Source: Piscibacillus sp052246295
GTDB taxonomy: Bacteria; Bacillota; Bacilli; Bacillales; Alkalibacillaceae
Reading direction: 5' to 3' (one strand)
DNA length: 64,000 nt
Assembly (NCBI GenBank): GCA_052246295.1
Contig: JBQQCO010000002.1
The position numbers and the translations under genes are program-made. Below, piece by piece: positions 1 to 8,373 of the stretch. Every line of letters starts with the position of its first letter. The stretch's first letter is position 1. Below the pieces are notes generated by a model. It was not told where the DNA came from and did no database searches. It saw only the letters and a program-made list of their open reading frames with translations.

Positions 1-564
1 AAAGAGTTAGCAATGAACGCTGTTAAAGCAGTATTATACGCTTCAATTGGAATTATTATTTATGTGGCGTTTAGATTTGAAATGTTCTTTGCCGTGACGG
101 CCATCATAGCATTGCTTCATGATGCGTTCTTCATCTTAGCGTTATTTAGTATTTTCCAATTCGAATTTAGTGTCGTGATCATTGCTGCTATACTCACCAT
201 AGTGGGTTATTCGATTAACGATACAATTGTTACATTTGATCGGATTAGGGAGAACCTACGCTTAGAGAAACGAGTTAAAACGTTTAAACAATTAGCTAGC
301 GTCGTCAATAAGAGTTTAATGCAGACATTAGCTAGAAGCTTTAACACAGTTATTACGGTTGTGTTTGCTGCATTAATGTTATTTATATTTGGCGCACAAG
401 CCATTACGTACTTCTCGTTCGCATTAATTGTTGGGTTAATTGCTGGTACTTACTCTTCATTATTCCTAGCTGCACAGTTATGGTTAGTATGGAGAGGTAA
501 GAATATTGAAGATAAACCTGTTGATTATAGGAAGAAGAAAAAGCCAGAAGGACCACAAGTCTAA
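1..564 (+). CDS. secDF: SecDF protein-export component, C-terminal (SecF) part, truncated by the window start
   Basis: This is the SecF-like end of the Sec-associated membrane protein that uses proton or sodium force to help complete preprotein export. The reading frame is open from base 1, so the gene begins upstream; the ATG at 13 is internal. Visible features are several hydrophobic membrane segments and the conserved SecF stretch with a GYSINDTIVTFDRIREN motif near residues 69-83 of the visible part, followed by two more membrane segments and a basic tail ending in RKKKKPEG. Bacillus species usually carry a SecD-SecF fusion, but a separate secF cannot be excluded because the upstream half is outside the window. 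It ends at a strong terminator. Confidence 0.93.
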   Translation, partial: KELAMNAVKAVLYASIGIIIYVAFRFEMFFAVTAIIALLHDAFFILALFSIFQFEFSVVIIAAILTIVGYSINDTIVTFDRIRENLRLEKRVKTFKQLASVVNKSLMQTLARSFNTVITVVFAALMLFIFGAQAITYFSFALIVGLIAGTYSSLFLAAQLWLVWRGKNIEDKPVDYRKKKKPEGPQV

Positions 565-575
565 ACACTAATGAG

Positions 576-617
576 AAACTGCTTCTATAGTTGTTGATAA
601 CTAGAAGCAGTTTTTTG
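576..617 (+). terminator. Intrinsic terminator after secDF
   Basis: Complementary arms AACTGCTTCTA and TAGAAGCAGTT, separated by a 14-nt loop, are followed by a run of T. It closes the secDF transcript. Confidence 0.85.
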
Positions 618-720
618 TTTATCTGTATAAATATTTAATAAAATACAGTTGTTATATTCGTAATACTCATATTTAGTCGATATAATAACTATACAAGTTT
701 TATAAAGGAGATGATGATTC

Positions 721-1059
721 ATGAAACAACAATCATGGATTGTAATGTCATTAGTTTTCGCTCTTATTATTGCTGTTTTTGCTATTATAAACGTTGAAAC
801 AGTAGAAGTAGACTTTTTATTTATGACAACCAATGCTCCACTAATTTTAGTTATATTATTATCTGTATTAATGGGAGCACTTCTAATTGTTGGATTTAGT
901 TTCTCAAAAATTTATCAGTTACAACGTGAAGTGAAAGCGTTGAAAAATGAAAAGAGTGAGTATGAACAAGCTAGTCTAACTAAAGAAGAAGCGGTACAAA
1001 ATAAAACTGAAGTAAACAAGGAGAAGTTTGAGGTAGATGAACAAGAAAAAAATGAATAA
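721..1059 (+). CDS. lapA: LapA-family (DUF1049) small membrane protein
   Basis: A 112-residue membrane protein of the LapA/YrvD family; the family's biochemical role in Bacillus is not settled. It has two hydrophobic segments (about residues 5-23 and 37-60) around a short loop. A charged Lys/Glu-rich cytoplasmic tail with coiled-coil character follows (QLQREVKALKNEKSEYEQ). The ATG at 721 has a good AAAGGAG site 8-10 bases upstream. The gene sits between secDF and recJ, as yrvD does in B. subtilis. A TATAAT box lies at 681-686, but I see no good -35 at the right distance. Confidence 0.85.
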   Translation: MKQQSWIVMSLVFALIIAVFAIINVETVEVDFLFMTTNAPLILVILLSVLMGALLIVGFSFSKIYQLQREVKALKNEKSEYEQASLTKEEAVQNKTEVNKEKFEVDEQEKNE

Positions 1060-1072
1060 ATAATAAACGTCA

Positions 1073-1101
1073 TTGATACCCCTGATGAGCTCTAGTATAA
1101 T
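1073..1101 (+). promoter_or_regulatory. Sigma-A-type promoter for recJ
   Basis: TTGATA (1073-1078) and a perfect TATAAT (1096-1101) are separated by 17 bases. Because this promoter overlaps the longest possible recJ frame, the downstream ATG at 1124 must be the start. Confidence 0.8.
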
Positions 1102-1123
1102 GAATCTCGTTAGGGGTGTACTT

Positions 1124-3436
1124 ATGCTAGAGAGTAAAATGAAATGGGTATTACATAAGGTTGAGAATATACCAGAGATAGAATTACCATTTTCGAATGT
1201 AATCAAGCGAATGCTTGTTAAAAGAGGTATTAATACAACAGAAAAAGCAAATCAGTTTTTGCATGCGAGTCTTGATGATTTGCATGATCCTTTTTTGTTT
1301 ACAGATATGGAAATAGCTGTTCAGAGAATTAGAAAAGCTATTGAACATAATGAAGATATATTAATATTTGGAGATTATGATGCCGATGGAGTAACGTCAA
1401 CGACGGTTTTAGTCAAGACCTTACGACAATTAGGTGCAAACGTTCATTACTATATTCCAAATCGATTCACTGAAGGTTATGGGCCGAATGAAGATGCATT
1501 CATGGAAGCCCATAAAGCAGGAATTGACTTAATTATAACAGTTGATACCGGAATTGCTGCTCCAAATGAAGCAAGACTAGCAAAGCAGCTAGGTGTCGAT
1601 TTAATCATAACTGATCACCACGAAGAACAAGACGAAATTCCTGAAGCACTTGCGATTATTCATCCGCGTTTGTCAGAGTCATATCCATTTGATTATTTAG
1701 CAGGTGTTGGTGTGGCATTCAAATTAGCACATGCGTTATTAGGTGAATTACCTGAAGAATTACTAGCATTAGCTGCTATTGGAACTGTTGCGGATCTTGT
1801 ACCACTTAAGGATGAGAATAGAATCATCGTACGCAAAGGGCTTGAAGTACTTAAAAATACCAATGACGCAGGGCTAAAAGCATTGAAGACTATTGGTAAA
1901 ATAGATGATCAAGTAACTGAAGAATCAATTGGTTTTATTATTGGCCCGCGTTTAAACGCAGTTGGAAGATTACAAGATGCCACATTAGCTGTTGATTTAT
2001 TGCTTGAAGATGATGATTTCATTGCGGCAGATATGGCTCAAGAAATTGATGAACTGAATAAAAAACGTCAAAAGATTGTCTCGAATTTAGTTGAGGAAGC
2101 TGTTGATGAGATTGAGAGCAAATTTGCGAACGATAAAGTCATATTAATTGCAAGAGAAGGTTGGAATCCTGGAGTATTAGGAATTGTCGCATCGAGAATT
2201 GTAAATCAATACCATCGTCCAACTATTGTACTTGGAATTGATCCAGAAAAAGGTGAAGCAAAAGGTAGTGCGAGAAGTATACCTGCTTATGATATATTTA
2301 ATAATGGTATGAAACTTCGCCATTTGTTTTTACAATTTGGAGGACATGCACAAGCGGCAGGAATGACCGTTGCAGTCGATCAAATTGATGAATTGAGGCA
2401 AGCTCTAAATGAACAAGCTAAAGAACTTTTAACTGAAGAGGATTTTCAACCCGTTTTAGAGGTTGAAGATGAAATCTCTTGGGACGAAATTGACTTTAAT
2501 TTCCCTAGACAGTTGACTCATTTAGCCCCTTACGGAATGGGAAATGAAAAGCCATATTTTCAGTTAAATGGGTTAACATTAATTGAAGCTAGAAAGATAG
2601 GGGCTAAAAAGAACCATGTTAAAATAAGTGCTTTAAATGGGGCAGAGAAAATTGATATGGTAGGGTTCCAAATTGGTGATGTAGCAGATTATCTATCACC
2701 AGGGAGTTTAATCGATGTTGTGGGTGAAATCGAAATTAATGAATGGAATGGGCAGCAAAAGCTACAATTGAAACTAAAAGATATTCGATGTCTTGAAACA
2801 CAAGTTTTCGATTATAGAGGTAAGAAACTAGAATATTTAAATCTTCCAAAAGACGCAATTGCGATTAGCTTCAAAGGGGATATAAGTCATATCGATTTGA
2901 AGGTGTTGGATTATACTAAAGTTAAAAATAATCTTTCAGAATACATTCAAGACTATTCAAAAATCGTATTTGTTGATCTACCTAACACACTTGAAGACCT
3001 TGAGGAAATACTGAAGATAAAGTTATTCAAAAATGTTTATGCGTGTTTTCAGAACGAAGACGATCAATTTTTTACATCAAGACCAAGTAGGGAGCATTTT
3101 AAGTCATTATATAAAACCCTTACCCAACACAAAATAATAAGTGAACGTCAAAAGTCACAATTAGCTCAAGCTAAAGGTTGGCATATAAAACAATTAGAAT
3201 TCATGCTTCAAGTGTTTTTTGAATTAAATTTTGTTACAATGAAGAATGGTGATATTCAATTAAATTCAAATGTTGAACAACAACCGTTAACAAATTCAAA
3301 AACTTATAATGAACAGTTGCAGAAGATTGAGGTTGAAAAAACGTTATTTTATTCTACATACGATGAGCTTAAACGTTGGTTTATGGAGAATATGCAGCCT
3401 CAGTCGAAGGAAGGAGAAGTTGTACATGGATTATAA
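1124..3436 (+). CDS. recJ: Single-stranded-DNA-specific exonuclease RecJ
   Basis: RecJ degrades single-stranded DNA 5' to 3' in recombinational and mismatch repair. The 770-residue protein shows the DHH-family core: DYDADG at about residues 84-89, the DHH triad at 164-166, and the DHHA1 motif GGHAQAAG at about 406-413. An OB-like domain and a long C-terminal extension typical of Bacillus RecJ follow. I chose ATG 1124 because an AGGGGTG ribosome site precedes it and the upstream codons lie inside the promoter. The stop overlaps the apt start by 11 bases, so the two are translationally coupled, as in B. subtilis yrvE-apt. Confidence 0.95.
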   Translation: MLESKMKWVLHKVENIPEIELPFSNVIKRMLVKRGINTTEKANQFLHASLDDLHDPFLFTDMEIAVQRIRKAIEHNEDILIFGDYDADGVTSTTVLVKTLRQLGANVHYYIPNRFTEGYGPNEDAFMEAHKAGIDLIITVDTGIAAPNEARLAKQLGVDLIITDHHEEQDEIPEALAIIHPRLSESYPFDYLAGVGVAFKLAHALLGELPEELLALAAIGTVADLVPLKDENRIIVRKGLEVLKNTNDAGLKALKTIGKIDDQVTEESIGFIIGPRLNAVGRLQDATLAVDLLLEDDDFIAADMAQEIDELNKKRQKIVSNLVEEAVDEIESKFANDKVILIAREGWNPGVLGIVASRIVNQYHRPTIVLGIDPEKGEAKGSARSIPAYDIFNNGMKLRHLFLQFGGHAQAAGMTVAVDQIDELRQALNEQAKELLTEEDFQPVLEVEDEISWDEIDFNFPRQLTHLAPYGMGNEKPYFQLNGLTLIEARKIGAKKNHVKISALNGAEKIDMVGFQIGDVADYLSPGSLIDVVGEIEINEWNGQQKLQLKLKDIRCLETQVFDYRGKKLEYLNLPKDAIAISFKGDISHIDLKVLDYTKVKNNLSEYIQDYSKIVFVDLPNTLEDLEEILKIKLFKNVYACFQNEDDQFFTSRPSREHFKSLYKTLTQHKIISERQKSQLAQAKGWHIKQLEFMLQVFFELNFVTMKNGDIQLNSNVEQQPLTNSKTYNEQLQKIEVEKTLFYSTYDELKRWFMENMQPQSKEGEVVHGL

Positions 3437-3938
3437 AGAGTACATTACAATTGTAGAGGATTGGCCAAAAGAAGGAATTAAATTTAAAGATATAACAACT
3501 TTGATGGATAACGGAAAAGCTTTTAAATCAGCAGTAGACGAAATCGTCGAGTATGCCCGAAATCGTGACGTTGATATCGTTGTAGGTCCTGAGGCTCGTG
3601 GTTTTATTGTAGGGTGCCCAGTATCATATGCTTTAGAAATTGGGTTTGCTCCAGTGCGTAAAGAAGGTAAATTGCCACGCGAGGTTATAAAAGTAGATTA
3701 TGGTTTAGAATATGGTGAGAATGTCTTAACAATCCATAAAGACGCGATTAAACCTGGACAAAGAGTTCTAATTGTTGATGATTTATTAGCTACAGGTGGA
3801 ACGGTAGAAGCATCCATTGATTTAGTTGAACAATTAGGTGGAGAGGTTGCAGGTTGTGCTTTCTTGATTGAGCTAACTTATCTAAATGGCAGAGATAAAC
3901 TTAAAGATTACGATCTTCTAACGTTAATGCAGTACTAA
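3426..3938 (+). CDS. apt: Adenine phosphoribosyltransferase
   Basis: Converts adenine and PRPP to AMP in purine salvage. The 170-residue length is normal. The PRPP-binding signature VLIVDDLLATGGT lies at residues 114-126, and the family motif VVGPEARGFIVG at about 52-63. The ATG at 3426 is preceded by AAGGAGAAG and starts with MDYKEYI, the usual N-terminus; longer in-frame starts are inside recJ and were rejected. It overlaps the recJ stop by 11 bases and is followed by a terminator, so recJ-apt is a two-gene operon. Confidence 0.96.
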   Translation: MDYKEYITIVEDWPKEGIKFKDITTLMDNGKAFKSAVDEIVEYARNRDVDIVVGPEARGFIVGCPVSYALEIGFAPVRKEGKLPREVIKVDYGLEYGENVLTIHKDAIKPGQRVLIVDDLLATGGTVEASIDLVEQLGGEVAGCAFLIELTYLNGRDKLKDYDLLTLMQY

Positions 3939-3943
3939 TGCAT

Positions 3944-3985
3944 ATACCGGCTGGTCTCATCAATAGAGCCAGCCGGTATTATATA
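3944..3985 (+). terminator. Intrinsic terminator after apt
   Basis: Perfect 11-bp stem ATACCGGCTGG / CCAGCCGGTAT with a 14-base loop. The downstream tail is AT-rich rather than a clean T run. Confidence 0.7.
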
Positions 3986-3998
3986 CTTTATCTGTTTT

Positions 3999-4028
3999 TT
4001 GACTTTACAATTTTCGATAAATTATTAA
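3999..4028 (+). promoter_or_regulatory. Possible promoter for relA
   Basis: TTGACT (3999-4004) with TATTAA (4023-4028) at 18 bases. This is a weak match, placed correctly between the apt terminator and relA. Confidence 0.35.
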
Positions 4029-4087
4029 TAATAAAACAAAACCTTTATATTTCTGGACGAGAATTTTAGGGGCGACTAGGTGATTGT

Positions 4088-6280
4088 ATGGCAAAACATC
4101 CAACTAAAACAATTGAAGAAGTACTACAAGATGCAAGCCGCTATTTAAATGAAGAACATACGGCTATGCTTCGTCGTGCATATCAATATGCTGATGAAGC
4201 TCATAAGGGACAAGTACGTAAATCTGGTGAAGCTTATATTATTCACCCAATACAAGTTGCTAGTATTTTAATAGAGCTTGAAATGGATCCTGCTACGATT
4301 GCAAGTGGCTTTTTACATGATGTGCTTGAAGATACAGACGTAACTTTTGAAAATCTAAAAGATGAGTTTAGTGAAGAGGTTGCTCTTTTAGTAGATGGCG
4401 TAACCAAATTGGGAAAAATTAAATACAAATCTAAACAAGCGCAACAAGCTGAAAATCATCGAAAAATGTTTGTGGCGATGGCCAAGGACATTCGTGTCAT
4501 TTTAATTAAATTAGCAGACCGTTTACATAACATGCGCACTTTATCTCATTTACCTGAAGAAAAGCAAAGACGTATTGCCAATGAGACATTAGAAATTTTT
4601 GCACCCTTAGCTCATCGCTTAGGTATTTCAACAATCAAATGGGAATTAGAAGATACTTCTTTACGTTATTTAAACCCTCAGCAATATTATCGTATCGTTC
4701 ATTTAATGCGACAGAAGAGAGAAGAGCGTGAACAATACATTGAACAAGTAATAGATGAGATTAACTCACAACTTGGTGATGTTAATATTACAGCTGAAAT
4801 CTCTGGTCGCCCGAAGCATATATACAGTATTTACAAGAAGATGGTACACCAAAAGAAAAACTTTAATGAGATTTACGATTTATTAGCTGTTCGAGTGATT
4901 GTAAAAAGTATTAAGGATTGTTATGCCGTATTAGGAATCATTCATACATGCTGGAAGCCTATGCCAGGTCGCTTTAAAGATTATATTGCGATGCCGAAGC
5001 CAAACTTATATCAATCACTGCATACTACCGTGATTGGGCCAAAGGGTGAGCCACTAGAAGTTCAAATTAGAACGCATGATATGCATGAAATCGCTGAATA
5101 CGGGATTGCTGCTCATTGGGCTTATAAAGAAGGTAGTACAAGTGCAGACAAGCAAGAAGATATGTCACGTCAACTTGCTTGGTTTAGAGAAATTCTAGAA
5201 TGGCAAAATGAAACAAATGATGCAGAAGAATTTATGGAATCATTAAAGGTAGATTTCCTATCTGATATGGTCTATGTTTTCACTCCAAACGGTGATGTTA
5301 TTGAGTTGCCAAGAGGTTCGGTTCCGTTAGATTTTGCTTATCGAATTCATACTGAAGTTGGCAATAAAACCATTGGTGCAAAAGTTAACGGCAAGATGGA
5401 ACCACTTGATTATAAACTTAAGACGGGTGACATTATAGAAATGTTAACGTCTAAGCATTCATATGGCCCGTCAGAAGATTGGTTAAAGGTAACACAAACA
5501 TCACAAGCTAAAAATAAAATAAAACAATTTTTCAAAAAGCAACGACGAGAAGAAAATGTTCAAAAGGGTAAAGAAGCTGTTGAAACTGAAATTCGTAATT
5601 TAGGCTTCCAACCAAAAGAAGTGCTAATTGAAGAAAATATTCAATTAGCCTTAGACCGATTTAACTTTAATAATGAAGAAGATTTATATGCGGCGGTTGG
5701 GTATCAAGGTGTAACAGCACAACAAGTGGCAAACCGAATTACAGAAAAACTTCGTAAACAAGAAAAAGCAACAGACCTTGAAAATACAATTAAAGAAGTT
5801 CAGCAAGAGGTTGAAAACAGACGTAGACGCTCTTCTGGTTCTGGTGTTTTTGTTAAAGGTATCGATAATTTACTTATTAGATTATCAAGATGTTGTAACC
5901 CTGTTCCGGGTGACCAGATTGTGGGTTTTATTACTAGAGGGCGAGGCGTTTCAGTTCACCGTGCAGATTGCCCGAATATTGTAAATGAAGATGAATCAAG
6001 ATTTATTGAAGTAGAATGGGATCAGCATAATAATCAAAAAAGTTATAGTGTTGACTTGGAAATTTCAGGTTTTGACAGAAGTGGTTTATTAAATGAAATT
6101 TTACAAGCAGTAAATGAAACCAACACAAGTATTACGGCTGTGAATGGCAAATCAGATCGAAATAAGATGGCAACCATTCACCTAACCATATTAATTCATA
6201 ATGTAGAACATCTTAAGAAAATTGTTGAACGAATTAAACAAATCAAAGATGTATTTACCGTACAAAGACAGATACATTAA
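4088..6280 (+). CDS. relA: Bifunctional (p)ppGpp synthetase/hydrolase RelA (Rel)
   Basis: Long RSH enzyme that makes and degrades the stringent-response alarmone (p)ppGpp; 730 residues is the normal length. Domains in order: HD hydrolase with intact histidines (IIHP near 51-54, HDVLED at 77-82); synthetase with PMPGRFKDYIAMPKPN near residues 296-311; TGS domain opening with VYVFTPNGDVIELP; a Cys-rich zinc-finger region with LSRCCNPVPGD; and a C-terminal ACT domain. Intact hydrolase and synthetase motifs indicate a bifunctional Rel. The ATG has GGCGACTAGGTG upstream, only a partial ribosome site. The dtd gene follows after 14 bases, as in B. subtilis. Confidence 0.96.
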   Translation: MAKHPTKTIEEVLQDASRYLNEEHTAMLRRAYQYADEAHKGQVRKSGEAYIIHPIQVASILIELEMDPATIASGFLHDVLEDTDVTFENLKDEFSEEVALLVDGVTKLGKIKYKSKQAQQAENHRKMFVAMAKDIRVILIKLADRLHNMRTLSHLPEEKQRRIANETLEIFAPLAHRLGISTIKWELEDTSLRYLNPQQYYRIVHLMRQKREEREQYIEQVIDEINSQLGDVNITAEISGRPKHIYSIYKKMVHQKKNFNEIYDLLAVRVIVKSIKDCYAVLGIIHTCWKPMPGRFKDYIAMPKPNLYQSLHTTVIGPKGEPLEVQIRTHDMHEIAEYGIAAHWAYKEGSTSADKQEDMSRQLAWFREILEWQNETNDAEEFMESLKVDFLSDMVYVFTPNGDVIELPRGSVPLDFAYRIHTEVGNKTIGAKVNGKMEPLDYKLKTGDIIEMLTSKHSYGPSEDWLKVTQTSQAKNKIKQFFKKQRREENVQKGKEAVETEIRNLGFQPKEVLIEENIQLALDRFNFNNEEDLYAAVGYQGVTAQQVANRITEKLRKQEKATDLENTIKEVQQEVENRRRRSSGSGVFVKGIDNLLIRLSRCCNPVPGDQIVGFITRGRGVSVHRADCPNIVNEDESRFIEVEWDQHNNQKSYSVDLEISGFDRSGLLNEILQAVNETNTSITAVNGKSDRNKMATIHLTILIHNVEHLKKIVERIKQIKDVFTVQRQIH

Positions 6281-6294
6281 GGGGTCAGATAACA

Positions 6295-6738
6295 ATGAGA
6301 GCCGTTATTCAACGTGTAACTGAAGGTTCAGTTACGGTAAATGGAACAACAACTGGACAAATCGATAATGGATTAGTGGTTCTTTTGGGCGTCACGCATG
6401 AAGATACAGAGAAAGATTTAAAGTTTATGGCTGATAAAGTATCTAATTTAAGAATATTTGAAGACGAACAAGGCAAAATGAACTTATCTGTAAAAGATAT
6501 TGGAGGAAAAGTTTTATCCGTTTCACAGTTTACCTTATACGGAGATTGCCGTAAGGGACGACGCCCTAACTTCATGCAAGCTGCTAAACCTGATTTCGCA
6601 AGTGATATGTATGTGCAATTTAACGAACTTATTCGTGAACAGGGATTAGAGGTTGAAACGGGTGTGTTCCAGGAATACATGCAAGTTTCAATAATGAATG
6701 ATGGTCCTGTTACATTAATTTTGGATTCAAAGGAATAA
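6295..6738 (+). CDS. dtd: D-aminoacyl-tRNA deacylase
   Basis: Removes D-amino acids mischarged onto tRNA (D-Tyr and others). The 147 residues match the family length. Motifs seen are SQFTLYGDCRKGRRP in the middle and the Gly-cis-Pro element in NDGPVTLI near the C-terminus. It forms an operon with relA (14-base gap, GGGGTCAGATAAC before ATG). Its stop is followed almost at once by the promoter of the hisS T-box leader. Confidence 0.96.
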   Translation: MRAVIQRVTEGSVTVNGTTTGQIDNGLVVLLGVTHEDTEKDLKFMADKVSNLRIFEDEQGKMNLSVKDIGGKVLSVSQFTLYGDCRKGRRPNFMQAAKPDFASDMYVQFNELIREQGLEVETGVFQEYMQVSIMNDGPVTLILDSKE

Positions 6739-6743
6739 ATATC

Positions 6744-6772
6744 TTGACAGAATGATAAATGCGTCTTATGAT
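6744..6772 (+). promoter_or_regulatory. Strong sigma-A promoter of the hisS-aspS leader
   Basis: TTGACA (6744-6749), 17-base spacer, TATGAT (6767-6772). Transcription should begin near 6779. Confidence 0.85.
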
Positions 6773-6778
6773 AAGTAA

Positions 6779-7056
6779 AACATTTAAATAGTGAAAGCCA
6801 ATGAAGGAAAAAGTAGTAAAGGCTAAACTTTACAGAGAGGGTTTATCAATAGGCTGAGAATAAACCTATTCGTTAACTTTACGAAAGACATTCCGGAGGT
6901 GCCGCATCGAACCGATTGTAGTAGGTGATGGCCGCTAAAAAGCGTTACATAATGAAGTGAGAATGGTTGAACAAAACCATTCTAATCAGGGTGGCAACAC
7001 GGGTAAACTCGTCCCTATCAAAGAATCAGGAAAATTCTTTGATAGGGGCTTTTTTA
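6779..7056 (+). promoter_or_regulatory. T-box riboswitch leader controlling hisS-aspS
   Basis: Uncharged tRNA binding to this leader favours an antiterminator and switches on the operon. Seen here: the AGAGAG and GGCTGAGA distal stem-I landmarks (6834-6860); an AGTA/GAA loop-E pair flanking the specifier loop; the T-box sequence itself at 6988-7016 (AGGGTGGCAACACGGG...CGTCCCT); and the terminator at 7013-7056. By alignment with the alaS leader in this window, the specifier position reads GAC (Asp, 6887-6889). An overlapping CAT (His) is at 6889-6891. This suits an operon encoding both synthetases. Confidence 0.9.
7013..7056 (+). terminator. T-box terminator hairpin before hisS
   Basis: Arms CCCTATCAAAGAAT and ATTCTTTGATAGGG, with a short loop, are followed by CTTTTTT. 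The 5' arm includes the end of the T-box, as expected for a terminator/antiterminator switch. Confidence 0.9.
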
Positions 7057-7092
7057 ATTATAAAATGATTTTGAATTTTAAGGAGGAGCTTT

Positions 7093-8361
7093 ATGAATAT
7101 TCATGTACCAAGGGGAACAGAAGATTTATTACCAGAAGCAACTAAAAAGTGGCAAGTCATTGAAGAGAAATTGAATCATTTAGCTCAAATTTATAACTAT
7201 AAAGAAATTAGAACACCTATTTTTGAACGAACTGAATTGTTTCAAAGAGGTGTTGGTGATACGACTGACATTGTGCAAAAGGAAATGTATACATTTGAAG
7301 ATCGTGGAGGGCGCAGTTTAACGTTAAGACCAGAAGGAACGGCTTCTGTAGCACGTGCATATGTACAACATAAAATTCACGGCTCTCCTGAACAGCCAAC
7401 TAAACTGTACTATATTGGTCCTATGTTTCGTTATGAGCGACCACAACAAGGTCGTACAAGACAGTTTACACAGTTTGGTATAGAAGCAATTGGTAGTGCT
7501 AAACCGGCTATTGATGCAGAAGTTATGGCGTTTGCAATGGATTGTTATCAAGCATTAGGTCTTAAATCATTAAAGCTTGTTATCAATAGTCTAGGTGATA
7601 AGGATAGTCGCGAAGCTCATCGTAATGCATTAATTGAGCATTTTAAACCAGTAAAAGATGACTTATGCCAAGATTGTCAAAGTCGTCTAGAGAAAAATCC
7701 ATTGAGACTATTAGACTGTAAAGTAGACCGTGATCACGAAGCGATGAAGACAGCCCCATCTATTTTAGATTATTTAAATGAAGAATCTTCAACTTATTTT
7801 GAACAAGTAAAAAAGCACTTAGATGCAATGGGAATTGCTTATGTAGTTGATGAGACATTAGTGAGAGGGTTGGATTACTATACTCACACTGCATTTGAAA
7901 TTATGAGTGAAGCAGAAGGATTTGGGGCAATTACTACTCTTTCTGGTGGTGGCCGATACAGTGGTTTAATTGAAGAAATTGGCGGGCCAGATATATCAGG
8001 TATTGGTTTTGCCCTAAGTATTGAACGTCTATTAATGGCACTTGATGCTGAAGGTGTTCAATTAGATCAAGATGAAAGTATTGATTGTTATGTCATCGCT
8101 ATTGGTGATGAAGCTAAATATACATCTTCCAATATAGTGAACCAACTAAGAAAAGAAGGTGTCAAAGCTGATCAAGACTATCTTGATAAAAAAGTTAAAG
8201 GTCAATTCAAAGCAGCTGATCGCTTAGGAGCGACTTATGCCGTTATCATTGGTGAAGAAGAAATTGCAAACGGCGTGGCTAATGTTAAGAACTTAAAGAC
8301 AGGTGACCAAAAGACCGTTGAAATTAAACATATCCCTAAAGAAATAAAAACTGGATTTTAA
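7093..8361 (+). CDS. hisS: Histidyl-tRNA synthetase
   Basis: Class II synthetase that charges tRNA-His; 422 residues is normal. Seen: N-terminal RGTEDLLP, motif 2 with FRYERPQQGRTRQFTQ, the histidine-specific LVRGLDYYTHTAFE, motif 3 with GIGFALSIERLL, and a C-terminal anticodon-binding domain. The start ATG 7093 has AAGGAGGAG upstream; a longer frame through the leader was rejected because it crosses the T-box terminator. aspS follows after 12 bases, so both are controlled by the T-box. Confidence 0.97.
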   Translation: MNIHVPRGTEDLLPEATKKWQVIEEKLNHLAQIYNYKEIRTPIFERTELFQRGVGDTTDIVQKEMYTFEDRGGRSLTLRPEGTASVARAYVQHKIHGSPEQPTKLYYIGPMFRYERPQQGRTRQFTQFGIEAIGSAKPAIDAEVMAFAMDCYQALGLKSLKLVINSLGDKDSREAHRNALIEHFKPVKDDLCQDCQSRLEKNPLRLLDCKVDRDHEAMKTAPSILDYLNEESSTYFEQVKKHLDAMGIAYVVDETLVRGLDYYTHTAFEIMSEAEGFGAITTLSGGGRYSGLIEEIGGPDISGIGFALSIERLLMALDAEGVQLDQDESIDCYVIAIGDEAKYTSSNIVNQLRKEGVKADQDYLDKKVKGQFKAADRLGATYAVIIGEEEIANGVANVKNLKTGDQKTVEIKHIPKEIKTGF

Positions 8362-8373
8362 GGAGGCATCAAG

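Noticed and set aside
6957..7145. Open frame inside the hisS leader
   Set aside because: It lies over the T-box and terminator and continues out of frame into hisS. The riboswitch explains the sequence.
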